64,000 nt of DNA from the NCBI GenBank assembly GCA_035913415.1, contig JAMIIV010000001.1, positions 1 to 64,000 of the forward strand, read 5' to 3'. The number at the start of each line of letters is the position of its first letter. The stretch's first letter is position 1. Positions 53,875-62,880 of this stretch are shown piece after piece. The DNA is from UBA5070 sp035913415 (lineage in GTDB: Bacteria > Fibrobacterota > Fibrobacteria > UBA5070). The notes under the pieces are model-generated. The model searched no databases. It saw only the letters and a program-made list of their open reading frames with translations, and was not told the DNA's origin. The position numbers and the translations under genes are program-made.

Positions 53875-53992
53875 ACTTTGCTTACGGTCCGGAATGCAAC
53901 AAGGCGCCGGATGCCACAGAACCGTGGGGTATAAGCCCCCGATTCGCGAACTTATCTGCAACAAGGCGCCGGATACCACAGAACCCGGGCCC
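53811..53992 (+). repeat. Tandem partial copies of the 3' end of RNase P RNA
   Basis: The true 3' end of rnpB (unit A, from 53811) is repeated nearly perfectly 74 bases later (unit B, 53885-53954, including the P1 strand AGCCCCCGATTCGCGA). A third, truncated copy (unit C, 53957-53992) stops after ACAGAACCCGGG. The repeated block spans the P2 3' strand, CR-V and P1 3' strand. E. coli rnpB also has tandem repeats that include the RNA 3' end. Confidence 0.85.
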
Positions 53993-54000
53993 ACGCCAAT

Positions 54001-54057
54001 CCGGTGGTCGAGATTGTCGAGACCCACCGCGTTGGTCTCGACAGGCTTGACCACCGG
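54001..54057 (+). repeat. REP-like palindrome, second copy of the TGGTCGAG family
   Basis: Left arm CCGGTGGTCGAGATTGTCGA and right arm TCGACAGGCTTGACCACCGG are inverted copies with the same TGGTCGAG/GTCGAGACC words as 23876-23945. It lies between rnpB and the convergent pectate lyase gene and could act as a terminator for both. Confidence 0.6.
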
Positions 54058-54109
54058 AACAGGCTCGACCATCGAAGGGCGAGCCCGGTTCGAGGGCCTT
54101 AAGTAGCCT

Positions 54110-55471
54110 TCATCTGCCGGGGACGCGGATGCCGGATCCTGTCATGCCGCGTCGGCCGAGGAGGTCGGGGTTCTGCGAGGCGAATGCTCCGGGTGTCAGG
54201 TGCAGCATCCCCTGTTTGGAAGCGGCGGTGGATGGGGCGCGAGGGGTGATGCTGGTGGCCGACGGACGTTCGAAGGCGCCCAGATCGGGTGCCGAGCCCG
54301 AGTAGGACCACATCAGGGCCGCGCCCTTGTCGAGGAGCTTGCTTGCTGCCGAAGGACGCAGGAGCTTCGTGGCGGGGATGGAGCCGTCGGCGTTGCGAGG
54401 AGCTCGGGCCAGGGACGTGTCGACGGATTCGAAGTCGGAATTCGCCAGGGTGAGGGAGAGGTTCCAGCTGTTCTTCTCCTGGGTGGCGGTGCCGAAGGCA
54501 TCGGCAGTCGTGCCTTTGTACGACACGCTGTTGCGCAGGACGTGTTTCCCCGTGGTGAGGGCGCCACCAAGTCCGTAGTTGGTGCCGTTGAGGTACCCGG
54601 TGCAATGGATCAACGTCAGCCCCGCGGCGTTGTTGTTCTGGTCGAAGCCCTTGAGGGGATTGCCGAAGGCGACGCAGTGGCGCAAAGTATCGGGAGCGGG
54701 CTGCTGCAGGCCTCCGATCTTGAATCCGTTGCCGTTGCCCACGGCGCCGTAACCCAGAACATCGAGGCCGTTGCGGAAGGCCCAGCAACTGTCGAAGACG
54801 ACGATCTCGGGGCTGTCGTAGGCGTCGTACCCGTCGTCGGAGTTTTCCCAGGCGCGGCATCCGATCAGCCGGTTGCCCGGACCCTGCGTTTGCTTGGGAG
54901 CGAAGCCATCGGCCATCGTGCCGGCCTTCTTGGGGTCGTAGTTGCGGTAGGCGTCGCAATTGCGCAGAGTGGTGTATTGGCCCCCCTTGTTGATCTCGAT
55001 GCCGGAGTTGCGGTTTTCGTAGAAGGCGCAGTGCTCGAAGGTGTTGTTGGACCCGGTGACGTACACGCCCTGGTACCCGGCGCGGGTGATGGCGATGCGG
55101 TGGAATAGCCACCAGCTGCCTGTCAGCGACAGGCCGTACGAGTCTTGTACCCAGGCGTCCTTGGGAAATTGGAAATCGAGGGTGGCCCGCTGGCCAGCGG
55201 GTGCCATGACGACGATGGGCGCGGCCTTGGTCGCCTTGGTCGCGCACACGATGGTGTTGGCGACTCCAGTGGAGTAGGGAATGGAATACACACCTGCGGC
55301 AAGCAGGAGGGTGTCCCCGGCCTTGGCATTGGTGAAGGCGGTTGTGACGGCCACCGGCGAGCTGGCGGCTCCGGTTCCCGTGGTGCTGCCCGTGGGGGCC
55401 ACATACACGGTGCGGGCGTGGAGGCTGGTGGCTACGACGAGCAGGCAGAGGACCGGGTGCGTGGTGTACAT
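54110..55471 (-). CDS. Secreted pectate lyase-like parallel beta-helix protein (PL9-type)
   Basis: A 453-residue exported protein. Signal MYTTHPVLCLLVVATSLHA is followed by TVYVAPTGSTTGTG, AKAGDTLLLAAGVYSI and many short beta-helix turns. The segment DGFAPKQTQGPGNRLIGCRAWENSDDGYDAYD resembles the conserved catalytic face of PL9 pectate lyases, where Asp/Lys residues bind Ca2+ and polygalacturonate. Such enzymes cut pectin by beta-elimination outside the cell. It would fit a plant-polymer-degrading lifestyle. ATG 55471 has no strong ribosome site. The gene is not next to other pectin genes. Confidence 0.78.
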   Translation of the reverse strand: MYTTHPVLCLLVVATSLHARTVYVAPTGSTTGTGAASSPVAVTTAFTNAKAGDTLLLAAGVYSIPYSTGVANTIVCATKATKAAPIVVMAPAGQRATLDFQFPKDAWVQDSYGLSLTGSWWLFHRIAITRAGYQGVYVTGSNNTFEHCAFYENRNSGIEINKGGQYTTLRNCDAYRNYDPKKAGTMADGFAPKQTQGPGNRLIGCRAWENSDDGYDAYDSPEIVVFDSCWAFRNGLDVLGYGAVGNGNGFKIGGLQQPAPDTLRHCVAFGNPLKGFDQNNNAAGLTLIHCTGYLNGTNYGLGGALTTGKHVLRNSVSYKGTTADAFGTATQEKNSWNLSLTLANSDFESVDTSLARAPRNADGSIPATKLLRPSAASKLLDKGAALMWSYSGSAPDLGAFERPSATSITPRAPSTAASKQGMLHLTPGAFASQNPDLLGRRGMTGSGIRVPGR

Positions 55472-55748
55472 GGGGAGAATCTGGGGGGTGTTGGTGCGAT
55501 TGGCTCCGGGTTGGGGGTGAAGGTTGTTGAAGTGTTGTTCAACGATCCCGAAAAGGTCCGATTCACTGGGGTTTGGGTTCATGGCGCTTCGATACTGGAT
55601 AATGGGGGCAGGGGGAGCGGTCGCAGAGCGGTACCGTGGTGCGAAGGGGCTTGGAGGGTTGTCGGTACTGGAGGTATCATGCAGGAGCCGAGGTCGCCCA
55701 CGGCGCACCTGCGGAAGCCCCCTCCTCCTCCTCCTCCTCGGCGGACAA

Positions 55749-56822
55749 CTGCCCATCCGATCCCTGTTTCCAGTCGCCCTCTTGGGGTTGCGGGGCTTGG
55801 CACCTGCCACCGATTCCCTCGTGCACCCCCGCGAAGTGACCGAACAATGGGGCTCCGATCGTCAGTTCAACCCTGCCAGCCTGATCCTCAACGAGGGCTG
55901 GGACATCTCGCAATTGGAAGATCGCGATCGCAGGCTGCGTGTGCTGCATGGTGCGGCGGGATTCCGTCGGTTGGGGCACACGCTGGGGCATCCGCTCGAG
56001 TCGATCGAGCACGTCGGATGGGGCGAGTTCGCCGCGACCGAGCTGGTGCCAACTTCGTTGGATCCGGATCGGGCGCAGTGGATTCCCAACTACCAGGTCC
56101 ATCTGCTGGGCGGGGGGCTGCTGAACTGGAAGATGGAGGAATGGTTCCGAACCCGTGGATGCGAGTCGCCGAAGGTGGCTGCCTTCGCGGTATCGGCGAC
56201 CTCGTGGATGCTCAACGAGGCGGCCGAGCTCGCACCCGAGTCCAACACGGACCACGAGACGGATCCTGTCGCCGACATCTACGTCTTCGATCTGGCGGGA
56301 GTTCTGCTGTTCCAGTCGGAGGCCGTCCGCGGGTTCTTCACCAGCCGGGTGGAGGCGATGAACTGGCCGCTGCAGCCTTCGATCGATTTGCGCACGGGGA
56401 AGGCCTGGAACGCGGGACAATATCACGCCCTCAAGTTCCCGCTGCCGGGGACCGACGCCTGGAAGCTCTTCTACCATTTCGGGCTGGGCAACATCGCGGG
56501 TCTCACGCGGCGGTTCGGAGCCACCCACGCGGTGTCCGCAGCGGCGGGTGTGCACGCGCGGCAGACGGTTCCTGTCGAGGGGACCCGTCGCTCGGTGGAT
56601 CTGGCCCCGAAACTCGGCCTGTTCCTCGATCGTGGGAATTCGCTGCTGGCCTCGGTGTTCTACAACGGGCAGTCGGCACAACGGTTGCTTTTCCAGGTCT
56701 ACCCGACACGCTGGACATCTTGGCCGCTGCCATGGGGTGCCTGGGTCGGAGGTGGTGGATCGGCAGGGTATGCCGCCGGGGTGACCACCACGTGGGGCAT
56801 CGGGGTCGCGGCGGGACGTTGA
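55749..56822 (+). CDS. Exported protein of unknown function (start uncertain)
   Basis: The frame is open from 55524 to 56822. I place the start at CTG 55749, giving 357 residues beginning LPIRSLFPVALLGLRGLAPA, a signal peptide, with GGCGGA just upstream. ATG 55581 and TTG 55659 are alternatives but add an Arg-rich stretch before the hydrophobic segment. The body has WIPNYQVHLLGGGLLNWKMEEWF, NTDHETDPVADIYVFDLAGVLLF and GAGVHARQTVPV-type segments, resembling membrane-associated proteins of the DUF3943 kind; this family call is weak. A run of CTC codons near the start is prone to slippage. It lies upstream of, and convergent with, hcp. Confidence 0.5.
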   Translation: MPIRSLFPVALLGLRGLAPATDSLVHPREVTEQWGSDRQFNPASLILNEGWDISQLEDRDRRLRVLHGAAGFRRLGHTLGHPLESIEHVGWGEFAATELVPTSLDPDRAQWIPNYQVHLLGGGLLNWKMEEWFRTRGCESPKVAAFAVSATSWMLNEAAELAPESNTDHETDPVADIYVFDLAGVLLFQSEAVRGFFTSRVEAMNWPLQPSIDLRTGKAWNAGQYHALKFPLPGTDAWKLFYHFGLGNIAGLTRRFGATHAVSAAAGVHARQTVPVEGTRRSVDLAPKLGLFLDRGNSLLASVFYNGQSAQRLLFQVYPTRWTSWPLPWGAWVGGGGSAGYAAGVTTTWGIGVAAGR

Positions 56823-56893
56823 TCGCCAGGCGGCAGCCTGCGACCGCGGCAGGGGATCGAGGAACGCGGCATGGGGCGTGTGGACCGCGACGC

Positions 56894-56929
56894 AAAAAAG
56901 CCCCGACTCCTGGAATGGGGTCGAGGCTT
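56894..56929 (-). terminator. Rho-independent terminator of hcp
   Basis: Read on the minus strand, AAGCCTCGACCCC pairs with GGAGTCGGGGCTT (one mismatch, one wobble) around a six-base loop, and a run of six T follows. It starts 25 bases after the hcp stop codon and is in the right orientation. Confidence 0.8.
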
Positions 56930-56953
56930 GTGGAGGCGAAGCGGAGCGGTCGA

Positions 56954-58600
56954 TCAAGCCGAGAGGGCGAGGTCTTCCTGCACGCTGTTGATGCCGCGAA
57001 TTCCGAAGGTCTCGACCAGGACTTGCGCCACGCCCGGGGACAGGAACGCCGGGAGGGTGGGCCCCAAGCGGATGTTCTTCACGCCCAGGTGCAGCAAGGC
57101 CAGCAGCACGATGACGGCCTTCTGCTCGTACCAGGCGATGTTGTACTCGATGGGAAGGTCGTTGATGTCGTCCAGGCCGAAGGCTTCCTTGAGCTTGAGC
57201 GCGGTGACGGCCAGGCTGTAGGAATCGTTGCACTGTCCGGCGTCCAGGACGCGCGGGATGCCGCCGATGTCGCCCAGATCGAGTTTGTTGTAGCGGTACT
57301 TGGCGCAGCCGGCGGTCAGGATCACGGTGTCCTTGGGGAGTCCCGCGGCGAAATCCGTGTAGTAGCCACGTTCCTTGTGGCGTCCGTCGCAACCGGCCAT
57401 CACCACGAACTTGCGCACGTCGCCGGCCTTGACCGCGTCCACCACCAGGCCCGCGAGTTTGCCGATCTGGTCGTGGGCGAATCCGCCCAGAATCTCGCCT
57501 TCCTCGATCTGCACCGGCGTGGGGCAGGTCTTGGCCAACGCGATGAGCGCCGAGAAGTCCTTGGTGCCGTCGGCGCGGTGCTCGATGTGGCGGTACCCGG
57601 GGAATCCCGCGGCGCCGGTGGTGAATACCTTGTCGGCGTAGGTGGCGGTCTTGGGCGGCGGCACGATGCAGTTGGTGGTGAACAGGACCGGCCCGCGGAA
57701 GCTCTCGAACTCCTTGTGCTGCTGCCACCAGGCGTTGCCGTAGTTGCCGTAGAGGTGGGCGTACTTCTTGAGTCCCGGGTAGCTGTGGGCGGGGAGCATC
57801 TCGCTGTGGGTGTAGACGTCGATGCCCGCGTCCTTCGACTGTTCCAGGAGCTGCTCGAGATCGGACAGATCATGTCCGGAAACCAGGATGCCGGGGCGGG
57901 TGCCCACGCCGATCTTCACCTTGGTCATCTCGGGGTGCCCGAAGCGCCCCGTGTTGGCTCCGTCCAGCAGGGCCATGGCGGCCACGGCCTGCTTTCCGGC
58001 CTCCAGCACAAGACCTGTCAAGGCGGCCCCGTCCAGGCCGTCGTCGACGGTGGAGGCCAAGGCCGACTCCAGGAACGCCTGGATCTCGTCGGAGCGGGAT
58101 CCGAGTTCGGCGGCGTGGTGCAGGTAGGCCGAGAGGCCCTTCAGGCCGTAGGTCAGGAGTTCGCGAAGGGAGCGGACGTCCTCGTGGGCGGTGCGCTTGA
58201 CTCCCACTTCGGCGCCCCAGGAGACCAGAGCGTCGCGTCCGTGCGGCAAATCAAGGGCTTCGCGGGTTTTGGAGAGCGCGACGACGATCTCGCGGCGTTC
58301 GCACTCTTCGCGCAGGTTGTCGCGCAAGGCGAATCCGGCGAGGATCTTCGCTTCGATGGCCTCGTCGTCGAAGTTGGCGTTGGTGATCGTGCAGAAGATC
58401 GCATCGAGGATCCAGGTCTCGACACCGGCCGGCTTGGCTCCGGCCTTGCGCAAGCCGGTGGAGAACACCGCGACGCCGCGGGCGGCGGCCAGCAGCGAGT
58501 CCTGCAGGGCAGCCGTCACGGGCCCCTTGCCGCAAACCCCTTTGATCTCGCAACCGGTCCCGTGGGACGCTTCCTGGCACTGGTAGCAGAACATCGACAT
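56954..58600 (-). CDS. hcp: Hydroxylamine reductase / hybrid cluster protein Hcp (class I)
   Basis: A 548-residue redox enzyme. The N-terminal cysteines (C5-x2-C8-x8-C17-x5-C23) match class I Hcp with a [4Fe-4S] cubane rather than the enterobacterial [2Fe-2S] form. The hybrid-cluster ligands are visible in GHDLSDLEQLLEQ, FTTNCIVPP, AGCAKYRYNK and QCNDSYSLAVTALKL. It reduces hydroxylamine and NO under anoxia and repairs nitrosative damage. No adjacent hcr reductase is present, in keeping with class I. ATG 58600 has a GAGGAG ribosome site. A good promoter and a terminator flank it, so it is a single-gene unit. Confidence 0.95.
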   Translation of the reverse strand: MSMFCYQCQEASHGTGCEIKGVCGKGPVTAALQDSLLAAARGVAVFSTGLRKAGAKPAGVETWILDAIFCTITNANFDDEAIEAKILAGFALRDNLREECERREIVVALSKTREALDLPHGRDALVSWGAEVGVKRTAHEDVRSLRELLTYGLKGLSAYLHHAAELGSRSDEIQAFLESALASTVDDGLDGAALTGLVLEAGKQAVAAMALLDGANTGRFGHPEMTKVKIGVGTRPGILVSGHDLSDLEQLLEQSKDAGIDVYTHSEMLPAHSYPGLKKYAHLYGNYGNAWWQQHKEFESFRGPVLFTTNCIVPPPKTATYADKVFTTGAAGFPGYRHIEHRADGTKDFSALIALAKTCPTPVQIEEGEILGGFAHDQIGKLAGLVVDAVKAGDVRKFVVMAGCDGRHKERGYYTDFAAGLPKDTVILTAGCAKYRYNKLDLGDIGGIPRVLDAGQCNDSYSLAVTALKLKEAFGLDDINDLPIEYNIAWYEQKAVIVLLALLHLGVKNIRLGPTLPAFLSPGVAQVLVETFGIRGINSVQEDLALSA

Positions 58601-58667
58601 GGAGGACTCCTCGTGGCGTGTTTGGGATCGCGAGTTCTGGTGGACTTCTCGCTCTGGAACTCCACAA

Positions 58668-58696
58668 AGAATAAACGAAGACAATGATATCGTCAA
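58668..58696 (-). promoter_or_regulatory. hcp promoter (TTGACG-N17-TATTCT)
   Basis: On the minus strand TTGACG (58696-58691) and TATTCT (58673-58668) are 17 bases apart, a near-consensus sigma-70 promoter. The leader to ATG 58600 is about 60 bases and includes a ribosome site. No FNR/NnrR-like palindrome is obvious within it. Confidence 0.55.
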
Positions 58697-58767
58697 TAGG
58701 GCGCGATGCGGCTTCGGCGGAGGCGCCAGGATCGCCATCGGGTGTGGGCAGGGGCTGTCGGCAGTGG

Positions 58768-58773
58768 TATCAT
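58768..58773 (+). promoter_or_regulatory. Putative -10 box (TATCAT) of a leaderless transcript
   Basis: TATCAT overlaps the ATG at 58772 and is followed by ten bases and ATG 58784, so the second ATG is the likely start. No Shine-Dalgarno sequence is present. Confidence 0.35.
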
Positions 58774-58783
58774 GGCCGACGAC

Positions 58784-61700
58784 ATGAGCCGAACCTGCCA
58801 CAGCCGTGGATCCGACGCATCTGGCGAACGTCTTCGCGGGTTGGGGGTTGCCCTGTGGCTGGGTGTCTCGGGAGGTGGGGCCCTCGCGGCGGATGTTTCG
58901 CTCGATTGCAGCGATGCCGCAGGATACCAGCCTTGCTCGGCGAGTCTGGACAGCGCCCGCTTCTCACCGGATGGCATCGCGCTTTCCGCGTGGCCCGGAG
59001 GGAACAACACCCTGGTGCTTCCCTCCGGTGCGGGTGGCCGGACGATCACGGTCTCGGGTACGAAGTCGCTGGGAGGCATCAAGTTCCGCGGCACGGGATA
59101 TGTCGTGTCGGGAACGGGATCCCTGAGCCTTGGATTCCCGCCCACCGTGTTCCAGATGGATTCCGCGGGGACGGTCTCGGCCAGGCTCGTGGGCAGCGCG
59201 GATCTCGAAAAACGAGGGACGGGCACGTTGTTGGTGTCGGGTGCGAACCAATGGACAGGACAGCTCCGCGTCTTCCAGGACACCTTGCGGTTGGGATCGG
59301 ATTCGGCCTTGGGAGATGCCGAGGCGCTGACCTCCGCCGAATCCGGAGGGGTTCTCGATCTGGGGGGGCGGGCCGTCGGGACGGAGGTGATGCAACTGGC
59401 CGGAGGTGCCCTGATCAACCAGGATACCGCCAGGAGGTCCGCGATCCAACGCCTGGTGGTGACGGCCGATTCCCGCATCGGTGGCGTGGGCGGCGTCGAT
59501 TTCCGGCGGCTCACGCATCCGTCTCCGTTCGTCAGCGTCAAGGCGGGGACGACACTCACCAAGACCGACACCGGCGAGGTCCAGTTCCACGGAGTTCCGC
59601 TCGATCTTGGTGGAACGTTCCGCGTGTCCAGAGGATTCGTGTCGTTCCACTATGGCATGAAATACCAGGGGACGGGGGTCTTCCAGATCGATTCGGGCGC
59701 GAAGATGCTGTTTCGCAACGATTCTCCAGGTGTGGTCCTGCCCTTCGAGGTGCGCATGAACGGCGCCGACCTGAACGTCTTCAATGCATTGGCCAGGACG
59801 GAATTCGCCAAGGATCTCGTGGTGTCGGGGAGCCACCGCAACATCCTGAACAACACATCACCCGTCCTGGTCTCCGGACGGATCACGGGAACCGGGCGGC
59901 AACTGACCAAATGGAGCGAGGGAAGCGTGGTGCTCGTGGGAGAGAATTCCTTCCTTGGAACGCTTGGAATCGAGGGCGGCGAGCTGCGCATCGGCAACGG
60001 AACGGAGGCGGGAAGCGTCGCCAGCGACACCATCCGGACCAACGCCTCGCTGGTGTTCGACCACTCGGGAACCAAGACCTACGCAGGTCGCATCCTCGGC
60101 ACGGGGATCCTGGCCAGGGAAGGGTCCGGAACCACCATCCTGACGGGAAATGTCACGCCAGGCAAGGGGATCTCGGTCCGGGCAGGCACCCTGCAGGTCG
60201 GCACCGGGGGCGCCGCCGGCACGATTTCCGGGACAATCGATCTCGCCGCGGGTTTGGTCGTGGATCGTTCGGGAACGCTGGTGCACTCGGACAGCCTCAG
60301 GGGATCGGGAAACCTGTTCAAGCGTGGTGCGGGGACCTTGGTCCTGGCGGGTGCCAACACCTTCCGGGGCCCGACGCGCATCGATGCAGGCACGCTGCGG
60401 GTCGAGGCGTCCGCCGACAGCTCGCCCGTGGAGGTCCGCTCGGGATCGGTGCTCGAGGGGCGCGGTCGCGTGGGCGCCATCGATCTCCAGGGAACCTTGC
60501 GGCCCGGGACCGACAGCGCGATCGGCGTCCTCACCGCGACCTCGCTCACGATTCCCCAGTTCGTTCCCGCCACGGTCCGCATTCGCGCCTCTGGTTCGTC
60601 CAAGCCGGGGGTGGAGTACGACCGGATCTCGGCCTCGGGCAACGTGGACCTGGGGTCCAACGCGATCCTCGCGCTCGACCTGACCGGCTTCACGAAGGCG
60701 GGCACCGCCACCGGCATCGTCCTCGGGGCTGGACTCTCCGGAGTGTTCGATACCGTGCTTCTGGCCGGTGATTCCGGCTGGATCGCCACCGTGCGCTACA
60801 CGTCGAAATCCGTCGATCTCGTGGTCGTGCGCGACTCGTCCAAGGATTCGGTGCCCGACACCACCGTGGTGCCACCTCCCGAGACATCCGACACGCTCGA
60901 TACCCTCCTGGCCGCCGCAACGGACACGGGTAGGCTGGTGGTCCGGGGCATCGTGGCGATTCTCGCACCGCCACGGGTCGAATCTCGCCGGGTGACGGCC
61001 TTCCTGCTCGACTCCCTGCTGGGTCGCGGCATCCGCGGGGCCGACACGGCGCTGATGGTGGGAGCCTCCACGGATTTCCAGGAACCTCTCCTGGTGCGAA
61101 TGCCCGTGTCCCTGGTGCCGGTCGGTAAACGTCTGCCGGGTGAGCGACCCCAGGTCTTCCACGTCGATGCCGCGGGGAAGGTCCACCTCGTCGCCTCGGA
61201 CTGGGGGACGGATTCCCTCGTGAGGTTCAGCTCGACCTCCGCAGGTCCGTTCTGGCTGGGCTACGACACCGCCGCTCCACACGTACGTCTGGTGGTCGAT
61301 CGAGACTCCCTTGCCAGCGGGCAGATCGCCACCGTCGAGGCCATCCTGGAGGACAACGTGGCCAGCACGAATCTGGAGCTGTGCCAGCTTCTTCCCGGCA
61401 GCCTGGTGGCTGTCTGCACCCCGGGAGGTACAGGTGATTCCCTCGTGGGGAGGCAAACCCTGGGCCGCGCCAACATCCCCTACGGGGCCACGATCTTCGC
61501 GCGCGCCGCGGATTCCCGCCAGAGCAGGAACACCGACTCCACCGACCTGGTCGTCTTCCACGATTCCCTGTCGTCGCCGAACCCGCGGCTGGAAGACAAA
61601 TACGAGCTGTTGTCCCTTCCCTACGTCACGTCGGCAGGATCGGCGATCACCGCGTTCCGTCGCCTTTGGGGATCTCCCGATCCTCGGCGTTGGCGCGCGT

Positions 61701-62791
61701 GGTCCTGGGATTCGTCCGGATTCGCCGAGGTGCTCGACGGAGATGCCGGTTCGCTGGGCGGGTCCGCCTGGTGGATTCGATCGCGTGGAGCCTCGCGGAC
61801 CTGGAGTGTCGCCTCGGCCTGGACCTGGCCCCTGTCGAAGGTCTTCCAGACCACGTTGGAACCCGGATGGAATCTCGTGGGCAACCCCTACGCGTTCGAC
61901 GTCGACTGGGCCGCGGTGCGCCGGGTGTCGGCGCTCGACAGTCTGGGTGTGGTCGGTCCCTATCTGCGCGACGGAGTCTCGGGAACCTGGATCTTTCCCG
62001 ACCCCTCCGGCGTGTTTCCCGCCTGGTTCGGAGCCGCCGTCCACAATCCCCGTTCGGAACCGGTGGTGCTGCGTTTTCCGTCCCGTCCCAACCCGGCATT
62101 GGCGGCAAGGACGGCCACCGAACCGCGATGGGCCGGCGTCTCCTTGCGCTGGGTCCAAGGGGAGCGGGTTTCCTCGTGGGTCAGGGTAGGACTGATCGCC
62201 GAAGATGCCGGCCTCGCCCCTCGTTCGGTGCCCATGCCACCAGCCCCGGAGCTTTCCCTGACGGGATGGATCCAGGGGCGCTCGGCCCTGCTGGGCGACC
62301 TGCGCCTGGATCGTGGAGGTGCCAACGAATGGACCTTGCGGCTGGAGGGCATCGGCACGAATGCCCCGCTGGTCCTGGAGACCATCAGGGAAGGTGCCGA
62401 CACGGCGATGGCGATGCAGATTCGGGAGGGGATATCGGGCGGCTGGACCACCCTGGCTCCGAGGATGGAGCTGGGCGAGGGCGGGGGGACGCGTTCCTAC
62501 GTGCTGGCCATCGGAGGGCCCGCGCGTCTGGCCCGGCCCGGGGGAGGGCTCGACGTGGCGGTGCGATCGGGAACCCTGGAGTGGACCCTTCCCTCCGAGG
62601 CGGGACGCGTGCGGGTTCGCATCGAGTTGCGCGACCTCTCCGGAAGAGTGGTGACGGTTCCTGTCGACGAGGTCATGGATCCGGGCACCTACCGTCGTTC
62701 CCTGGGGATCCCTCGGGCCTCGCGGGCGCGCCTGGTGGTCCTGCGCGCGGCGGGCGCCTTCCGCACGATCCACTTCGCCGACCTCCGCTGA
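58784..62791 (+). CDS. Giant secreted PATR-repeat protein with FlgD/T9SS-like C-terminus
   Basis: A 1335-residue exported protein; the signal ends GVALWLGVSGGGALA. Residues about 100-620 contain several passenger-associated-transport-like repeats (GTGTLLVSGANQWTGQLRV, GEGSVVLVGENSFLGTL, GAGTLVLAGANTFRGPTRIDAGTLRV), a beta-helix-forming motif known from autotransporters. There is no C-terminal autotransporter barrel. The last 80 residues read RVRIELRDLSGRVVTVPVDEVMDPGTYRRSL...LVVLRAAGAFRTIHFADLR, resembling FlgD-like or type IX secretion sorting domains. A Thr/Pro/Asp-rich spacer separates the two parts. ATG 58784 is chosen from the -10 box; ATG 58772 is four codons upstream. It is likely a surface or extracellular structural or adhesive protein. 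Confidence 0.72.
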   Translation: MSRTCHSRGSDASGERLRGLGVALWLGVSGGGALAADVSLDCSDAAGYQPCSASLDSARFSPDGIALSAWPGGNNTLVLPSGAGGRTITVSGTKSLGGIKFRGTGYVVSGTGSLSLGFPPTVFQMDSAGTVSARLVGSADLEKRGTGTLLVSGANQWTGQLRVFQDTLRLGSDSALGDAEALTSAESGGVLDLGGRAVGTEVMQLAGGALINQDTARRSAIQRLVVTADSRIGGVGGVDFRRLTHPSPFVSVKAGTTLTKTDTGEVQFHGVPLDLGGTFRVSRGFVSFHYGMKYQGTGVFQIDSGAKMLFRNDSPGVVLPFEVRMNGADLNVFNALARTEFAKDLVVSGSHRNILNNTSPVLVSGRITGTGRQLTKWSEGSVVLVGENSFLGTLGIEGGELRIGNGTEAGSVASDTIRTNASLVFDHSGTKTYAGRILGTGILAREGSGTTILTGNVTPGKGISVRAGTLQVGTGGAAGTISGTIDLAAGLVVDRSGTLVHSDSLRGSGNLFKRGAGTLVLAGANTFRGPTRIDAGTLRVEASADSSPVEVRSGSVLEGRGRVGAIDLQGTLRPGTDSAIGVLTATSLTIPQFVPATVRIRASGSSKPGVEYDRISASGNVDLGSNAILALDLTGFTKAGTATGIVLGAGLSGVFDTVLLAGDSGWIATVRYTSKSVDLVVVRDSSKDSVPDTTVVPPPETSDTLDTLLAAATDTGRLVVRGIVAILAPPRVESRRVTAFLLDSLLGRGIRGADTALMVGASTDFQEPLLVRMPVSLVPVGKRLPGERPQVFHVDAAGKVHLVASDWGTDSLVRFSSTSAGPFWLGYDTAAPHVRLVVDRDSLASGQIATVEAILEDNVASTNLELCQLLPGSLVAVCTPGGTGDSLVGRQTLGRANIPYGATIFARAADSRQSRNTDSTDLVVFHDSLSSPNPRLEDKYELLSLPYVTSAGSAITAFRRLWGSPDPRRWRAWSWDSSGFAEVLDGDAGSLGGSAWWIRSRGASRTWSVASAWTWPLSKVFQTTLEPGWNLVGNPYAFDVDWAAVRRVSALDSLGVVGPYLRDGVSGTWIFPDPSGVFPAWFGAAVHNPRSEPVVLRFPSRPNPALAARTATEPRWAGVSLRWVQGERVSSWVRVGLIAEDAGLAPRSVPMPPAPELSLTGWIQGRSALLGDLRLDRGGANEWTLRLEGIGTNAPLVLETIREGADTAMAMQIREGISGGWTTLAPRMELGEGGGTRSYVLAIGGPARLARPGGGLDVAVRSGTLEWTLPSEAGRVRVRIELRDLSGRVVTVPVDEVMDPGTYRRSLGIPRASRARLVVLRAAGAFRTIHFADLR

Positions 62792-62867
62792 TCGCCCGGG
62801 GTGGGTTTCCGTTATCGCCTCGAACACTCCGCGCGAGGTTTTGTTGGCTCCGGCGGTGACACCATGG

Positions 62868-62873
62868 TACCAT
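62868..62873 (+). promoter_or_regulatory. Putative -10 box (TACCAT) of a leaderless transcript
   Basis: TACCAT is followed by seven bases and ATG 62881. A TTGGCT hexamer 18 bases upstream (62844-62849) could be the -35. No Shine-Dalgarno sequence is present. Confidence 0.4.
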
Positions 62874-62880
62874 CGGTCCA

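Noticed and set aside
53811..53992. Tandem repeats resembling integron attC sites or a mobile-element end
   Set aside because: They match the 3' end of RNase P RNA (ACAGAACCC, P1 strand) base for base, so duplication of rnpB explains them better.
55145..58687. 1180-codon plus-strand open frame across the pectate lyase and hcp region
   Set aside because: It is antisense to two well-supported genes and contains no recognisable motif.
58784..62791. Classical type V autotransporter
   Set aside because: PATR repeats are present but the C-terminus lacks the alternating strands and terminal Phe/Trp of a translocator barrel.
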